47,997 bases of DNA from Spirosoma fluviale (GTDB taxonomy: Bacteria > Bacteroidota > Bacteroidia > Cytophagales > Spirosomataceae): the NCBI GenBank assembly GCA_945885545.1, contig CAMCYZ010000004.1:1-47997 (forward strand). The letters are read 5' to 3'. The translations under genes were made by a program, and so were the position numbers. Shown here in pieces: positions 35,032-42,759 of the stretch. The notes under the pieces are model-generated. The model was not told where the DNA came from. It did not search any database and saw only the letters and a list, made by a program, of their open reading frames with translations. Position 1 is the stretch's first letter; every line of letters starts with the position of its first letter.

Positions 35032-35064
35032 ATAAGCGATGCTCCAGTGTCGCTTATTTTTTTT
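35032..35064 (+). terminator. Intrinsic terminator of the LytS-LytTR-S10 operon
   Basis: Arms ATAAGCGA (35032-35039) and TCGCTTAT (35050-35057) around a 10-nt loop, followed by eight T. Confidence 0.85.
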
Positions 35065-35479
35065 AATTTCCAGAACTCTATGCGTCTAGCTCTGGTATTA
35101 CCATTGTCATAATCATATTCTTCAGTTCCGCTTGTCTAAGTTCTGGTAGTTTCAGCTATATCTAGGTAGTCAACTAAGGATTCTCCCATGTCTTCATTTT
35201 GTTGGTTTATAAGGCCTTTTACCTCATATTTCTTCAATGTTTCTAAAAACAAGTCCGCAACCCTGTTTTTTTGAAAAGTATTTAGGTTTTCGAGTTCCTT
35301 TCTTCATACAATTCTTCAGAAAAGTACTTTCTGATACCCAATATAGCCTGCATTCTTTGAAATTCGTATGGAATCATAAGGGTAGAAGTTACCTCATAGC
35401 TTGCTTGTAATTCCCCTTTTTGAAAAGCCTCAAAGGCGGTCTGGGAGTCTCTAAAAGGAATCACCATTAGAAAGAGCAA
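35065..35479 (-). pseudogene. Decayed gene of unknown family
   Basis: On the minus strand one frame reads VIPFRDSQTAFEAFQKGELQ and further MIPYEFQRMQAILGIRKYFS to EELYEERNSKT and a stop. Shifting frame at this point continues as ELENLNTFQKNRVADLFLET, then KYEVKGLINQQNEDMGESLV, to a stop after DIAETTRT. Both pieces have normal protein composition, so a single frameshifted gene is more likely than two small genes. No family was recognised, and the upstream part of the frame is lost where the VapC-like fragment begins. Confidence 0.5.
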
Positions 35480-35591
35480 CGATTTCCAGATTGCTCAAAT
35501 TACAATAGAGAATAATGCGTTATTAGTTCATATCGATTCTGATTTTGTACTAATAGCTTCAGGTTCGGAACTAAAAACCTTCAGATGCTAG
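35460..35591 (+). pseudogene. Remnant of a VapC-like PIN-domain toxin gene (C-terminal tail)
   Basis: The plus-strand frame ending at the TAG of 35589-35591 reads DFQIAQITIENNALLVHIDS, then DFVLIASGSELKTF. This is the typical end of VapC/PIN ribonucleases: an aspartate before the helix I-A-x-I-x-x-x-N-N-A, then a D-x-D-F segment, then L-K-T/V. Only about 40 residues remain; the N-terminal part and any VapB antitoxin are missing. It borders another decayed frame on the opposite strand. Identification is from motif similarity only. Confidence 0.6.
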
Positions 35592-35675
35592 TCTTTTGTG
35601 AACAAAGACAAGGTTTTTAAAGAGAAAAACACCTATAATTTTTCTAAGTGACGATGTAATAATTTTTCTGAATGC

Positions 35676-37121
35676 TTAAAACAGAACCTTTCTAACCCAT
35701 TCTGTGCCGAAGTCGGGGTACAAGAAGAAAATCACTAAAGAAATGCTGAAGTAGGTGAGGACTAGCGTAAGAAAGAAATCGTTGTTGTACTTAGGTTGAT
35801 TGTAACTCTTTTTGATAAGCATAAAATACGGTACTTTGAGGTAGTAATAGATAGATATGGCCGCATTCAAAAGTCCGAATATCAAAAGTCCGTAGTAAAC
35901 CGAGCTGTGCATGGCTTCTCCAAGATTGACGATGGAGGAAAATACCATCAACTTGGCCATAAAACCAACAGTAGGTGGGAGACCAACTAATGCCATCATA
36001 ATGATAACTGCATTTAGGCCCAGAAATATATTCTGTTGGCCTAAACCCTTAAAGTCTTCCATTTCATCGCTACCCGAAAGGTTTTTTAGTAAATCAGCCA
36101 AGAGAAACGCACCCATAGTGATTGGCAAGTAGGTGAGGATATAAAAAAATGCACCATAGAAATCTGTTTGAGGACTTTTTAATACGCCAATCAATATGAA
36201 TCCTGCTTGTGCTATTCCCGAATAGCCCAGCATTCTTTTCAAGTTGGTTTGCCACAAAGCTGCTAAGTTTCCTATAATCAAAGACAAGAAAATAATGAGT
36301 AAAAGTACTGCATTTAGGTCAGCAAAGTTGGATTGTACCACTCTTGCAACCACCAATACACCTACGGCTTTGGGTGCAAATGATAAGAAGGAGTTTATGG
36401 GTGTAGAAGTGACTTCGTAAACATCAGGAACCCAACTATGAAACGGAGCTGCGGCAATTTTGAATAATAGTCCGGCTAAAAACAAAAATGAGATTATTTG
36501 AATAATGAGTGGTGTATTGGCTGCAATAGCTTGAATAAAAGCAGGTTCTGCAAAGTTTAGCGTATGACCCATGCCGTAAAACAAAGAGATGCCATAAAGC
36601 ATAATGGCACTGCTCGTTGCCCCAAAAATGAGGTATTTTATGGCTGCTTCAAAATTCATTTTTTCGTTTTTGGTTGCTACCAATACATAAGACGATATAG
36701 AAACCAATTCGAGTGCAACATAAATGACCAAAAAATGGGTGGTCATCGATAAAAAGCTCAAGCCTAGTAATATACAAAGCATGAGAAAATATATTTCACC
36801 ATCAAATTTGTAATCAAATAATCTACTATGAATTAGGAAAACAATAGTTGAAATGGCTACTAACTGTTTAAAAAACAAGCTGGTTTGGTCTACCAAAAGC
36901 AAACCTCCGTATAGCTTTAACCCTCCCGCTGGCAAGTTTTCATAAAAGTATGTAGCCGAAAAAGTATAGATAAGAACCAACAAAAATGAAAATCTGTACG
37001 GCCATTTGGAGTCTTTTTTCTGAAAAGAAACTATGATGACAATGAGCAATATTCCCAGTAAAAGAATCCATTCGGGTAGAATATGCTGCGAGCTGCTGAG
37101 TATTTCTTGTAATTCCTTCAT
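35676..37121 (-). CDS. nuoN: NADH-quinone oxidoreductase subunit N
   Basis: Antiporter-like membrane subunit of respiratory Complex I, part of the proton-pumping arm. About 14 hydrophobic helices are present. Conserved parts: FLVIYVALELVSISSYVLVA with the key glutamate, KYLIFGATSSAIMLYGISLF with the lysine, APFHSWVPDVYEVTSTPIN and KRMLGYSGIAQAGFILIG. The start codon overlaps the stop of nuoM (ATGA). Length 481 aa. It is the last gene of an L-M-N cluster; no other nuo gene follows, and the next 600 bp on that side are decayed sequence. Confidence 0.96.
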   Translation of the reverse strand: MKELQEILSSSQHILPEWILLLGILLIVIIVSFQKKDSKWPYRFSFLLVLIYTFSATYFYENLPAGGLKLYGGLLLVDQTSLFFKQLVAISTIVFLIHSRLFDYKFDGEIYFLMLCILLGLSFLSMTTHFLVIYVALELVSISSYVLVATKNEKMNFEAAIKYLIFGATSSAIMLYGISLFYGMGHTLNFAEPAFIQAIAANTPLIIQIISFLFLAGLLFKIAAAPFHSWVPDVYEVTSTPINSFLSFAPKAVGVLVVARVVQSNFADLNAVLLLIIFLSLIIGNLAALWQTNLKRMLGYSGIAQAGFILIGVLKSPQTDFYGAFFYILTYLPITMGAFLLADLLKNLSGSDEMEDFKGLGQQNIFLGLNAVIIMMALVGLPPTVGFMAKLMVFSSIVNLGEAMHSSVYYGLLIFGLLNAAISIYYYLKVPYFMLIKKSYNQPKYNNDFFLTLVLTYFSISLVIFFLYPDFGTEWVRKVLF

Positions 37122-38689
37122 CCAAAAAGTTGAATTACTGTAGGATTAATGACGTCAAAAAGGATGTTTGGGAAAATTCCGAAAAGTAAGGTCAATATGC
37201 CCAAAATACCCAACATTAATATTTCCTTTTGGTTTAGATCCGTTAAATTGTTTTGGAATTCATCCTTCGTCCAAAACTCTCCGAAGAACATTTTCTGGAA
37301 AGTCCAAAGTAAATAAATAGCAGATAAAACTATACCCAAAACACCCAATATTGGAATAACCTTTGGGACAGTATTGGCTTGAAAACTGCCAAACAAGGTG
37401 AAAAATTCACCAATAAAGCCAGAAAGTGAAGGTAAACCCAGCGAGCCAAAAAATGCGACGGTTACTAAAACCGTGAATATCGGCATAATTTTGGCCAAAC
37501 CTTTAAAGTTATCAATCTCTCGGTTCTTGGTTCTATCATACAAAACACCTGCTATAAGAAATAGCATGGATGATAGGAGTCCATGGCTAAACATCTGGAA
37601 AATAGCCCCATTGAAGCCCTCAATGTTAAATGCACCAAAGCCAAGTAACACAAAACCCATGTGTGAGATGGATGAATATGCTATAAGTTTTTTCAAATCC
37701 TTTTGTGCTAGGGCATTGAAACCACCATAAAGAATTGAAATTAGACCTATTATACTTATCAAAAGACCGTAATGAATTGCAACATCTGGGAAAAAATCAT
37801 AGGCTATCCTGATGAGTCCATAACCGCCAATTTTGAGTAAAACTCCTGCTAAAACTACTGAAATGGGCGTTGGAGCTTCTACGTGTGCATCGGGCAACCA
37901 TGTGTGGAAAGGCACCATCGGAAGTTTTATGCCAAAACCAATAAATAGCAGGATAAACATAAAGTCCCTGGCATTTACACCAAAGATTTTAATGGGGGTT
38001 TCAATATTGAGCAACGATCCTTTCAGCAAATTGGCTTGATCGCTGAGGATTCTGAAATCGAAGCTAAAAACCGTTCTTTTGTATTCACTAGTAAAAAACT
38101 CGTCGACATTAGACATAGCCAAAGCTATCATAACCACCAAAATCATCACCGAGCCAACAAGCGTATAAATGATAAATTTAAGTGAAGCATAAGCCTTATT
38201 TGGTCCGCCCCAAATACCGATTAGGAAGTACATAGGAAGGAGCATGAACTCGAAGAATATAAAGAATAAAAAGAAATCGACGGCTATGAAACATCCTATA
38301 ACAGTCGCCGTAAGAAGCAAAAATAAACTGTAATAAGCTTTTTCTTTCTTGTTTATAGAAAACGATGAAATGTTGGCAATGAAGAAAATAATCACAGAAA
38401 GTGCGACCATTGATAGGCTTAGTCCGTCAATACCCACTATGTAATCTATTGATAATATGGATGTTTTGCCGAGTGTTAGCCTGATCCACTCAAAATGCTC
38501 CAAAAATTGATAACCCGAGTGGTTCGGTTCAAAAGCACCAATCAAGGTGCCTAAATCTATCAAAAGTAGGACTTGTACAATTAGTGAAATCCACCTATAC
38601 GACCCTTTGTAACTTTCGGGAAGCAACAAAATGACCATTGAAGCAATCAGAGGTAATATTATGAGAGAACTTAATAAGCCAGATTGCAT
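37118..38689 (-). CDS. nuoM: NADH-quinone oxidoreductase subunit M
   Basis: Antiporter-like proton-channel subunit of Complex I. Signature parts: FFIFFEFMLLPMYFLIGIWG with the conserved glutamate, KFIIYTLVGSVMI, KLPMVPFHTWLPDAHVEAPT, KIGGYGLIRI and KKLIAYSSISHMGFVLLGF. About 14 membrane helices. Length 523 aa, complete. It starts 1 bp after the nuoL stop and overlaps nuoN by 4 bp, so the three are one operon. Subunits L, M and N form the distal end of the membrane arm. Confidence 0.97.
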   Translation of the reverse strand: MQSGLLSSLIILPLIASMVILLLPESYKGSYRWISLIVQVLLLIDLGTLIGAFEPNHSGYQFLEHFEWIRLTLGKTSILSIDYIVGIDGLSLSMVALSVIIFFIANISSFSINKKEKAYYSLFLLLTATVIGCFIAVDFFLFFIFFEFMLLPMYFLIGIWGGPNKAYASLKFIIYTLVGSVMILVVMIALAMSNVDEFFTSEYKRTVFSFDFRILSDQANLLKGSLLNIETPIKIFGVNARDFMFILLFIGFGIKLPMVPFHTWLPDAHVEAPTPISVVLAGVLLKIGGYGLIRIAYDFFPDVAIHYGLLISIIGLISILYGGFNALAQKDLKKLIAYSSISHMGFVLLGFGAFNIEGFNGAIFQMFSHGLLSSMLFLIAGVLYDRTKNREIDNFKGLAKIMPIFTVLVTVAFFGSLGLPSLSGFIGEFFTLFGSFQANTVPKVIPILGVLGIVLSAIYLLWTFQKMFFGEFWTKDEFQNNLTDLNQKEILMLGILGILTLLFGIFPNILFDVINPTVIQLFG

Positions 38690-38690
38690 T

Positions 38691-40832
38691 TTAGAAAATT
38701 ATGATTTTGATAAAAACAATGCATAAAATGATAACCACCATACCCAAAATGTACAATTGAATTTGCCCAGATTGTGATTTTCTTATTTTGTCTCCTAAGT
38801 TTTTGAGGCCAAACGAAATCCCTAGAACTGAACCATCTAATATTTTATCGTCAATTTTTGAGCTATAATTGGACAAAGATAAAACTAATGAACTGATTTT
38901 TGTTATCAATCTATCCACAATATTAGTTTCTATCAGTTGAAAATAGGGGGCAATTTCAAACTTTCGAGTTTTCAAACCTTTATCGCTTAAACCAGCAGTC
39001 ATGGGCATATTTGTCGTTTCACCACTTTTTACAAACATAAAAAACAGTCTTTTATAAATTCGGTCGATGTAAAAGTGATTTTTTGCTAGAAGATAGAATC
39101 TTCTTTGATTTCCAGTTTTATATTCTCCTAAGTAATACCTTCTCAGTTCTTCATAAGTAGTGTTGTAGCTTATAAGTAAGGCCAAAATAAATAGCATTCC
39201 TACCGCCAGCGGTATCCAAGAAAAGTGCGTTTCTTCACTTTGGAAAACCTCAAGAAACCATACTTCTTCAAACGAAAACGGATTTGAGCTAAATAAAAAC
39301 CATGTAGAACAAACGGTAAGTCCTATAATGGATACTTCAAACATGCCCAAGTTTCTCACAAAATTTGTTAGTCTATCTTCACCCAAAGATTCATTTTCGG
39401 CATTTAGAATTTTTTGGAACGATTTTATTACTCCGTCAAACGTTCTTTTGGTTGAGCTTATGATTTTATCGACCGGACTTTCTTGTCTCTGAAAAAACAC
39501 CATAATCAACTGCCGAATCATATAGAAAGAGGTAAGAAATGAAGTAATGCCCATCATTACTGGCACGAGCAGCTTTATTTCTTTGAGTCCGTTTTTTGTC
39601 CCAAAAGCCACTGCGGCATTTAATAGTGAGTCTTTGGATAAAAAACCTGAAGTAAATGGAAGTCCCATTAAAGAGGCTGCACAGATGACATAGGCATAAA
39701 AAACTACAGGAAGTTTAAGAATCAGATTGCCCATTTTTCGCATATCCTGCTCGTGATGCATGTAGTTAATGACCGCTCCAGCACACAAAAACAACCCGGC
39801 TTTAAAAAACGCATGTGTAGCAAGATGAAAAAAGGAAGCACCAACGGCTCCCATACCCATTCCCGCCACCATAAAGCCAAGCTGCGAAATGGTAGAATAG
39901 GCCAATACTTTCTTGATATCATATTGAAAAACAGCGGAAATGGCTGCCAAAACACTTGTTAACGCACCAGTCAATGCTATTACTAAGCCAGCATCGGGTG
40001 TGATGATGGGCGAAATTCTGCCCAATAAAAATATGCCAGCAACGACCATGGTGGCCGCGTGAATCAGAGCGGAAGCAGGAGTAGGGCCTTCCATGGCATC
40101 GGGAAGCCAAATCTGCAGAGGCAATTGAGCAGATTTTGCAGTTACTCCACCAAAAATCATCAATACTGCCAAAGTTTGGAGACCCTGAGAACTTAAAAAT
40201 GGAAAGCCGAATGCATTTTTATTTATATTTTGGGGTATTAAGGCGTCAAAATCAAGATTTCCGTAAATTAAAAACAAAAGAAATATACCCACCATCAGAA
40301 AAGCATCTCCCATTCGGTTGATTAGAAACGCCTTTATGGCCGCTGAATTCGCAGCTTTTTTAGTATACCAAAATCCAATAAGCAGGTAAGAACAAAAACC
40401 TATTAGCTCCCAGAAAAGATACATTTGAAGTAGGTTACCTGCCAGAACCAGCCCAAGCATAGAGAATACAAACAGATTTAAAAACGCAAAATAACGATTG
40501 ATACCGTCGTCATGCTCTAGATACTTAGTAGAGAAAAGCTTCACACAAAAAGCAATAACTTGCACCAAGATGTACATAAAGTAGGTTTGGTTGTCTATCA
40601 GTATGGTGAAGTTTATACGGGTCTCGCCCAAGTGCAGCCAATTGTAAGATATGTTGAAATTTTCGGTTGATGGCCCTTGTAAACTTGAAGAAAAAATAAT
40701 GCCAAGCACACTAATTACTATCGAAATCCAGCCCGAAAGCTGCTTAAACATGGATTTGTTCAGACTGAGTAGCAATACAAAGCCGAACAAATAAATGAAT
40801 AAATTATAGAAAATTATTGACTCTGGATTCAT
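38691..40832 (-). CDS. nuoL: NADH-quinone oxidoreductase subunit L
   Basis: Largest antiporter-like subunit of Complex I, at the tip of the membrane arm. Key parts: YLFWELIGFCSYLLIGFWYT, KSAQLPLQIWLPDAMEGPTP, SALIHAATMVVAGIFLLGRI, KKVLAYSTISQLGFMVAGMG and ATHAFFKAGLFLCAGAVI. After the antiporter core the C-terminal half has the lateral helix and anchor (about 570-713). At 713 aa it is longer than the E. coli subunit (613 aa), with an extra stretch around residues 440-480 and in the tail. A TAGTTTTG element on the minus strand (40865-40858) lies 25 bp before the ATG and is a likely promoter. Confidence 0.96.
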   Translation of the reverse strand: MNPESIIFYNLFIYLFGFVLLLSLNKSMFKQLSGWISIVISVLGIIFSSSLQGPSTENFNISYNWLHLGETRINFTILIDNQTYFMYILVQVIAFCVKLFSTKYLEHDDGINRYFAFLNLFVFSMLGLVLAGNLLQMYLFWELIGFCSYLLIGFWYTKKAANSAAIKAFLINRMGDAFLMVGIFLLFLIYGNLDFDALIPQNINKNAFGFPFLSSQGLQTLAVLMIFGGVTAKSAQLPLQIWLPDAMEGPTPASALIHAATMVVAGIFLLGRISPIITPDAGLVIALTGALTSVLAAISAVFQYDIKKVLAYSTISQLGFMVAGMGMGAVGASFFHLATHAFFKAGLFLCAGAVINYMHHEQDMRKMGNLILKLPVVFYAYVICAASLMGLPFTSGFLSKDSLLNAAVAFGTKNGLKEIKLLVPVMMGITSFLTSFYMIRQLIMVFFQRQESPVDKIISSTKRTFDGVIKSFQKILNAENESLGEDRLTNFVRNLGMFEVSIIGLTVCSTWFLFSSNPFSFEEVWFLEVFQSEETHFSWIPLAVGMLFILALLISYNTTYEELRRYYLGEYKTGNQRRFYLLAKNHFYIDRIYKRLFFMFVKSGETTNMPMTAGLSDKGLKTRKFEIAPYFQLIETNIVDRLITKISSLVLSLSNYSSKIDDKILDGSVLGISFGLKNLGDKIRKSQSGQIQLYILGMVVIILCIVFIKIIIF

Positions 40833-40916
40833 GTAATTTCAGAGAGCTTTAAAAAGGCAAAACTAAATATTATAATTCAGAAATATGGAATAATAAAAAT
40901 TTAAAAGGTAATTTCT

Positions 40917-42119
40917 TTAATTCAGACGTTTTAAGGCCATTTCAGCGACGGTTTTACCAATAGATAGAGACGAAGTGGCTGCCGGAGAAGGGGCATTCAA
41001 AACATTGATGGCTTGTCTATTTTCTATGATAGCAAAATCATCGAGTAGTCCGCCGTCGTAATCACAGGCTTGAGCTCGCACTCCAGCACCGCCTGGCACT
41101 AGGTCGTCCTCTTTGATTTCTGGAATTAACGCTTGGAGTGCTTTTGTAAATGCCGATTTCGAGAATGAGCGGTAATACTCACCTATTCCAGTTTTCCAAT
41201 ATTTAGCGGCTACTTTTCTGAATCCTGGCCATGCCAGTGTTTCTCCAAATTCTGAAAAATCAACTGAAAGTTTTTTGTACCCCTCTCTTCTAAATGCTAA
41301 TACTGCATTTGGTCCGGCTTCAACGCCACCATCTACCATTCGCGTAAAATGCACACCTAAAAAAGGAAAGTTTGGATCAGGAACAGGATAAATGAGGTGT
41401 TTTACCAAATATTGTTTCTCGGGTTTTATTTCATAATACTCTCCTCTGAAAGGAATTATTCGCACCTTAACTTTCTCTTTTTCAGTAAACTGAGCTACTT
41501 TGTCGGAATAAAGCCCAGCACAGTTTATAACTAATGTTGTATCATAACTTCCTTTATTAGTAACCACTGTCGAAACGTTGTTTATTTCAGAAATAGAACT
41601 TACTTTTTCTCCTAAACGAATTTCTCCTCCTAGATTTTTAATATTTTCGGCATATTTTTCTGAAACCGTGGTGTAGTTGATAATACCCGTTTGCGGTACT
41701 TTTATTCCTGCTATGCCAGCCACATGAGGTTCTATGGCTCGCATTTGTTCCTTGTTTAGCATTTCTAAGCCTTTCAGTCCATTTTGTATTCCTCTTTCGA
41801 ATAACGTTTCAAGGCTTGGTATTTGATCCTCTCTGGTGGCCACAACTATTTTACCGCAGAGTTCATATTTTATGTTGTTCTCATTACAAAAGTCTATCAA
41901 CATGTGGTAACCCTCTATGCAGTTTTTGGCTTTCAAACTACCTGGTTTATAGTATAGTCCTGAGTGAATAACGCCACTGTTGTGGCCCGTTTGGTGAGCA
42001 GCAAGGCTGTTTTCTTTCTCAATCAATAATAATCTCAAACTTGGCCTGGCTTTTTTCAGATTAAGAGCTGTAGCGAGCCCAACAATTCCTCCACCAATTA
42101 CTACCACGTCATAATGCAT
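40917..42119 (-). CDS. lhgO: L-2-hydroxyglutarate oxidase/dehydrogenase
   Basis: FAD enzyme that oxidises L-2-hydroxyglutarate to 2-oxoglutarate, returning a side product of central metabolism; electrons probably pass to the quinone pool. The FAD-binding start is VVVIGGGIVGLATALNL (G9, G11, G14) with LLIEKE. LhgO-specific parts: HQTGHNSGVIHSGLYYKPGS, EPHVAGIAGIKVPQTGIINY, LVINCAGLYSDKVAQ, and the C-terminal GAGVRAQACDYDGGLLDDF with GIGEYYRSFSKSAF. Length 400 aa, complete. It stands alone, upstream of nuoL on the same strand (84 bp), so they may be transcribed together, though nuoL has its own promoter core. Confidence 0.93.
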   Translation of the reverse strand: MHYDVVVIGGGIVGLATALNLKKARPSLRLLLIEKENSLAAHQTGHNSGVIHSGLYYKPGSLKAKNCIEGYHMLIDFCNENNIKYELCGKIVVATREDQIPSLETLFERGIQNGLKGLEMLNKEQMRAIEPHVAGIAGIKVPQTGIINYTTVSEKYAENIKNLGGEIRLGEKVSSISEINNVSTVVTNKGSYDTTLVINCAGLYSDKVAQFTEKEKVKVRIIPFRGEYYEIKPEKQYLVKHLIYPVPDPNFPFLGVHFTRMVDGGVEAGPNAVLAFRREGYKKLSVDFSEFGETLAWPGFRKVAAKYWKTGIGEYYRSFSKSAFTKALQALIPEIKEDDLVPGGAGVRAQACDYDGGLLDDFAIIENRQAINVLNAPSPAATSSLSIGKTVAEMALKRLN

Positions 42120-42186
42120 ATAAAAACAGCTTTAAAACCCTCAATGCGGGCAATTAGAAAATATGAACCGAATAATTAAAATAAAC

Positions 42187-42218
42187 TTTGGCTTTTTGGA
42201 TTGCTCATTTTAAATTTG
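42187..42218 (+). promoter_or_regulatory. Promoter of the small lipoprotein gene
   Basis: TTTG (42187-42190) and TAAATTTG (42211-42218) lie 20 bp apart, 28 bp before the ATG. The second element is part of the perfect palindrome TAAATTTG-TG-CAAATTTA (42211-42228), which puts the same core on the minus strand facing lhgO. Confidence 0.65.
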
Positions 42219-42246
42219 TGCAAATTTAAATGATATAAGTTTCATA

Positions 42247-42537
42247 ATGAAAAAGAACATAGTATTCATTTTCTGTTTAGTGGCTTTGGCCTCTTGTGGA
42301 TATCAGAAAAACAACCGAATTGAGCAGGATGATGTAAATGAGGGCAACGAATACGTTTATGGCGTTCACCCAGATTCAGTAGCTAGGCAATTAAATGTAA
42401 CCTATACAGCTAAGCCAGAGTTAGAAGCCCGCACTGCGGCTATCCGTGAAAAACTTTACGGCCCATCTACTCCAGCTTCAACCTCAGAAACTACCGCAGC
42501 TGCTCCAGCAGCAGACAGTACTAAGGTCGGTGCTTAA
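42247..42537 (+). CDS. Small lipoprotein of unknown function
   Basis: 96 aa with a clear lipobox (LVALASCGYQ, C17), so likely anchored to a membrane facing the periplasm or beyond. The mature part has an acidic, Asn-rich start (RIEQDDVNEGNEYVYG), a short segment HPDSVARQLNVTYTAKPELE and ends in a Ser/Thr/Ala/Pro-rich tail (PSTPASTSETTAAAPAADST), probably unstructured. No named family was recognised. It has its own consensus promoter and terminator, so it is a single-gene unit. Confidence 0.8.
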   Translation: MKKNIVFIFCLVALASCGYQKNNRIEQDDVNEGNEYVYGVHPDSVARQLNVTYTAKPELEARTAAIREKLYGPSTPASTSETTAAAPAADSTKVGA

Positions 42538-42554
42538 TAGACGATATTTTTCTT

Positions 42555-42606
42555 AAAGTGATTTTACAGGAATTCTACATTGTTTTTTTGTGAAATCACT
42601 TTTTGT
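42555..42606 (+). terminator. Intrinsic terminator after the small lipoprotein gene
   Basis: Perfect 10-bp arms AAAGTGATTT (42555-42564) and AAATCACTTT (42593-42602) around a 28-nt loop, followed by TTG and more T. Confidence 0.65.
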
Positions 42607-42759
42607 TTTTTGTCAAGTCTAGTTTTTTTTACATTTTGGCTTGGGTTTTGTCGTTATTTGAGGAAGTAACTGTCTTCTAATTGTATATGCGGCTCCGGGA
42701 GTTTTGTATGGTCAAAATTATTGGACATTTGATATGCTATAAATCTGAATTTTGAAAAT

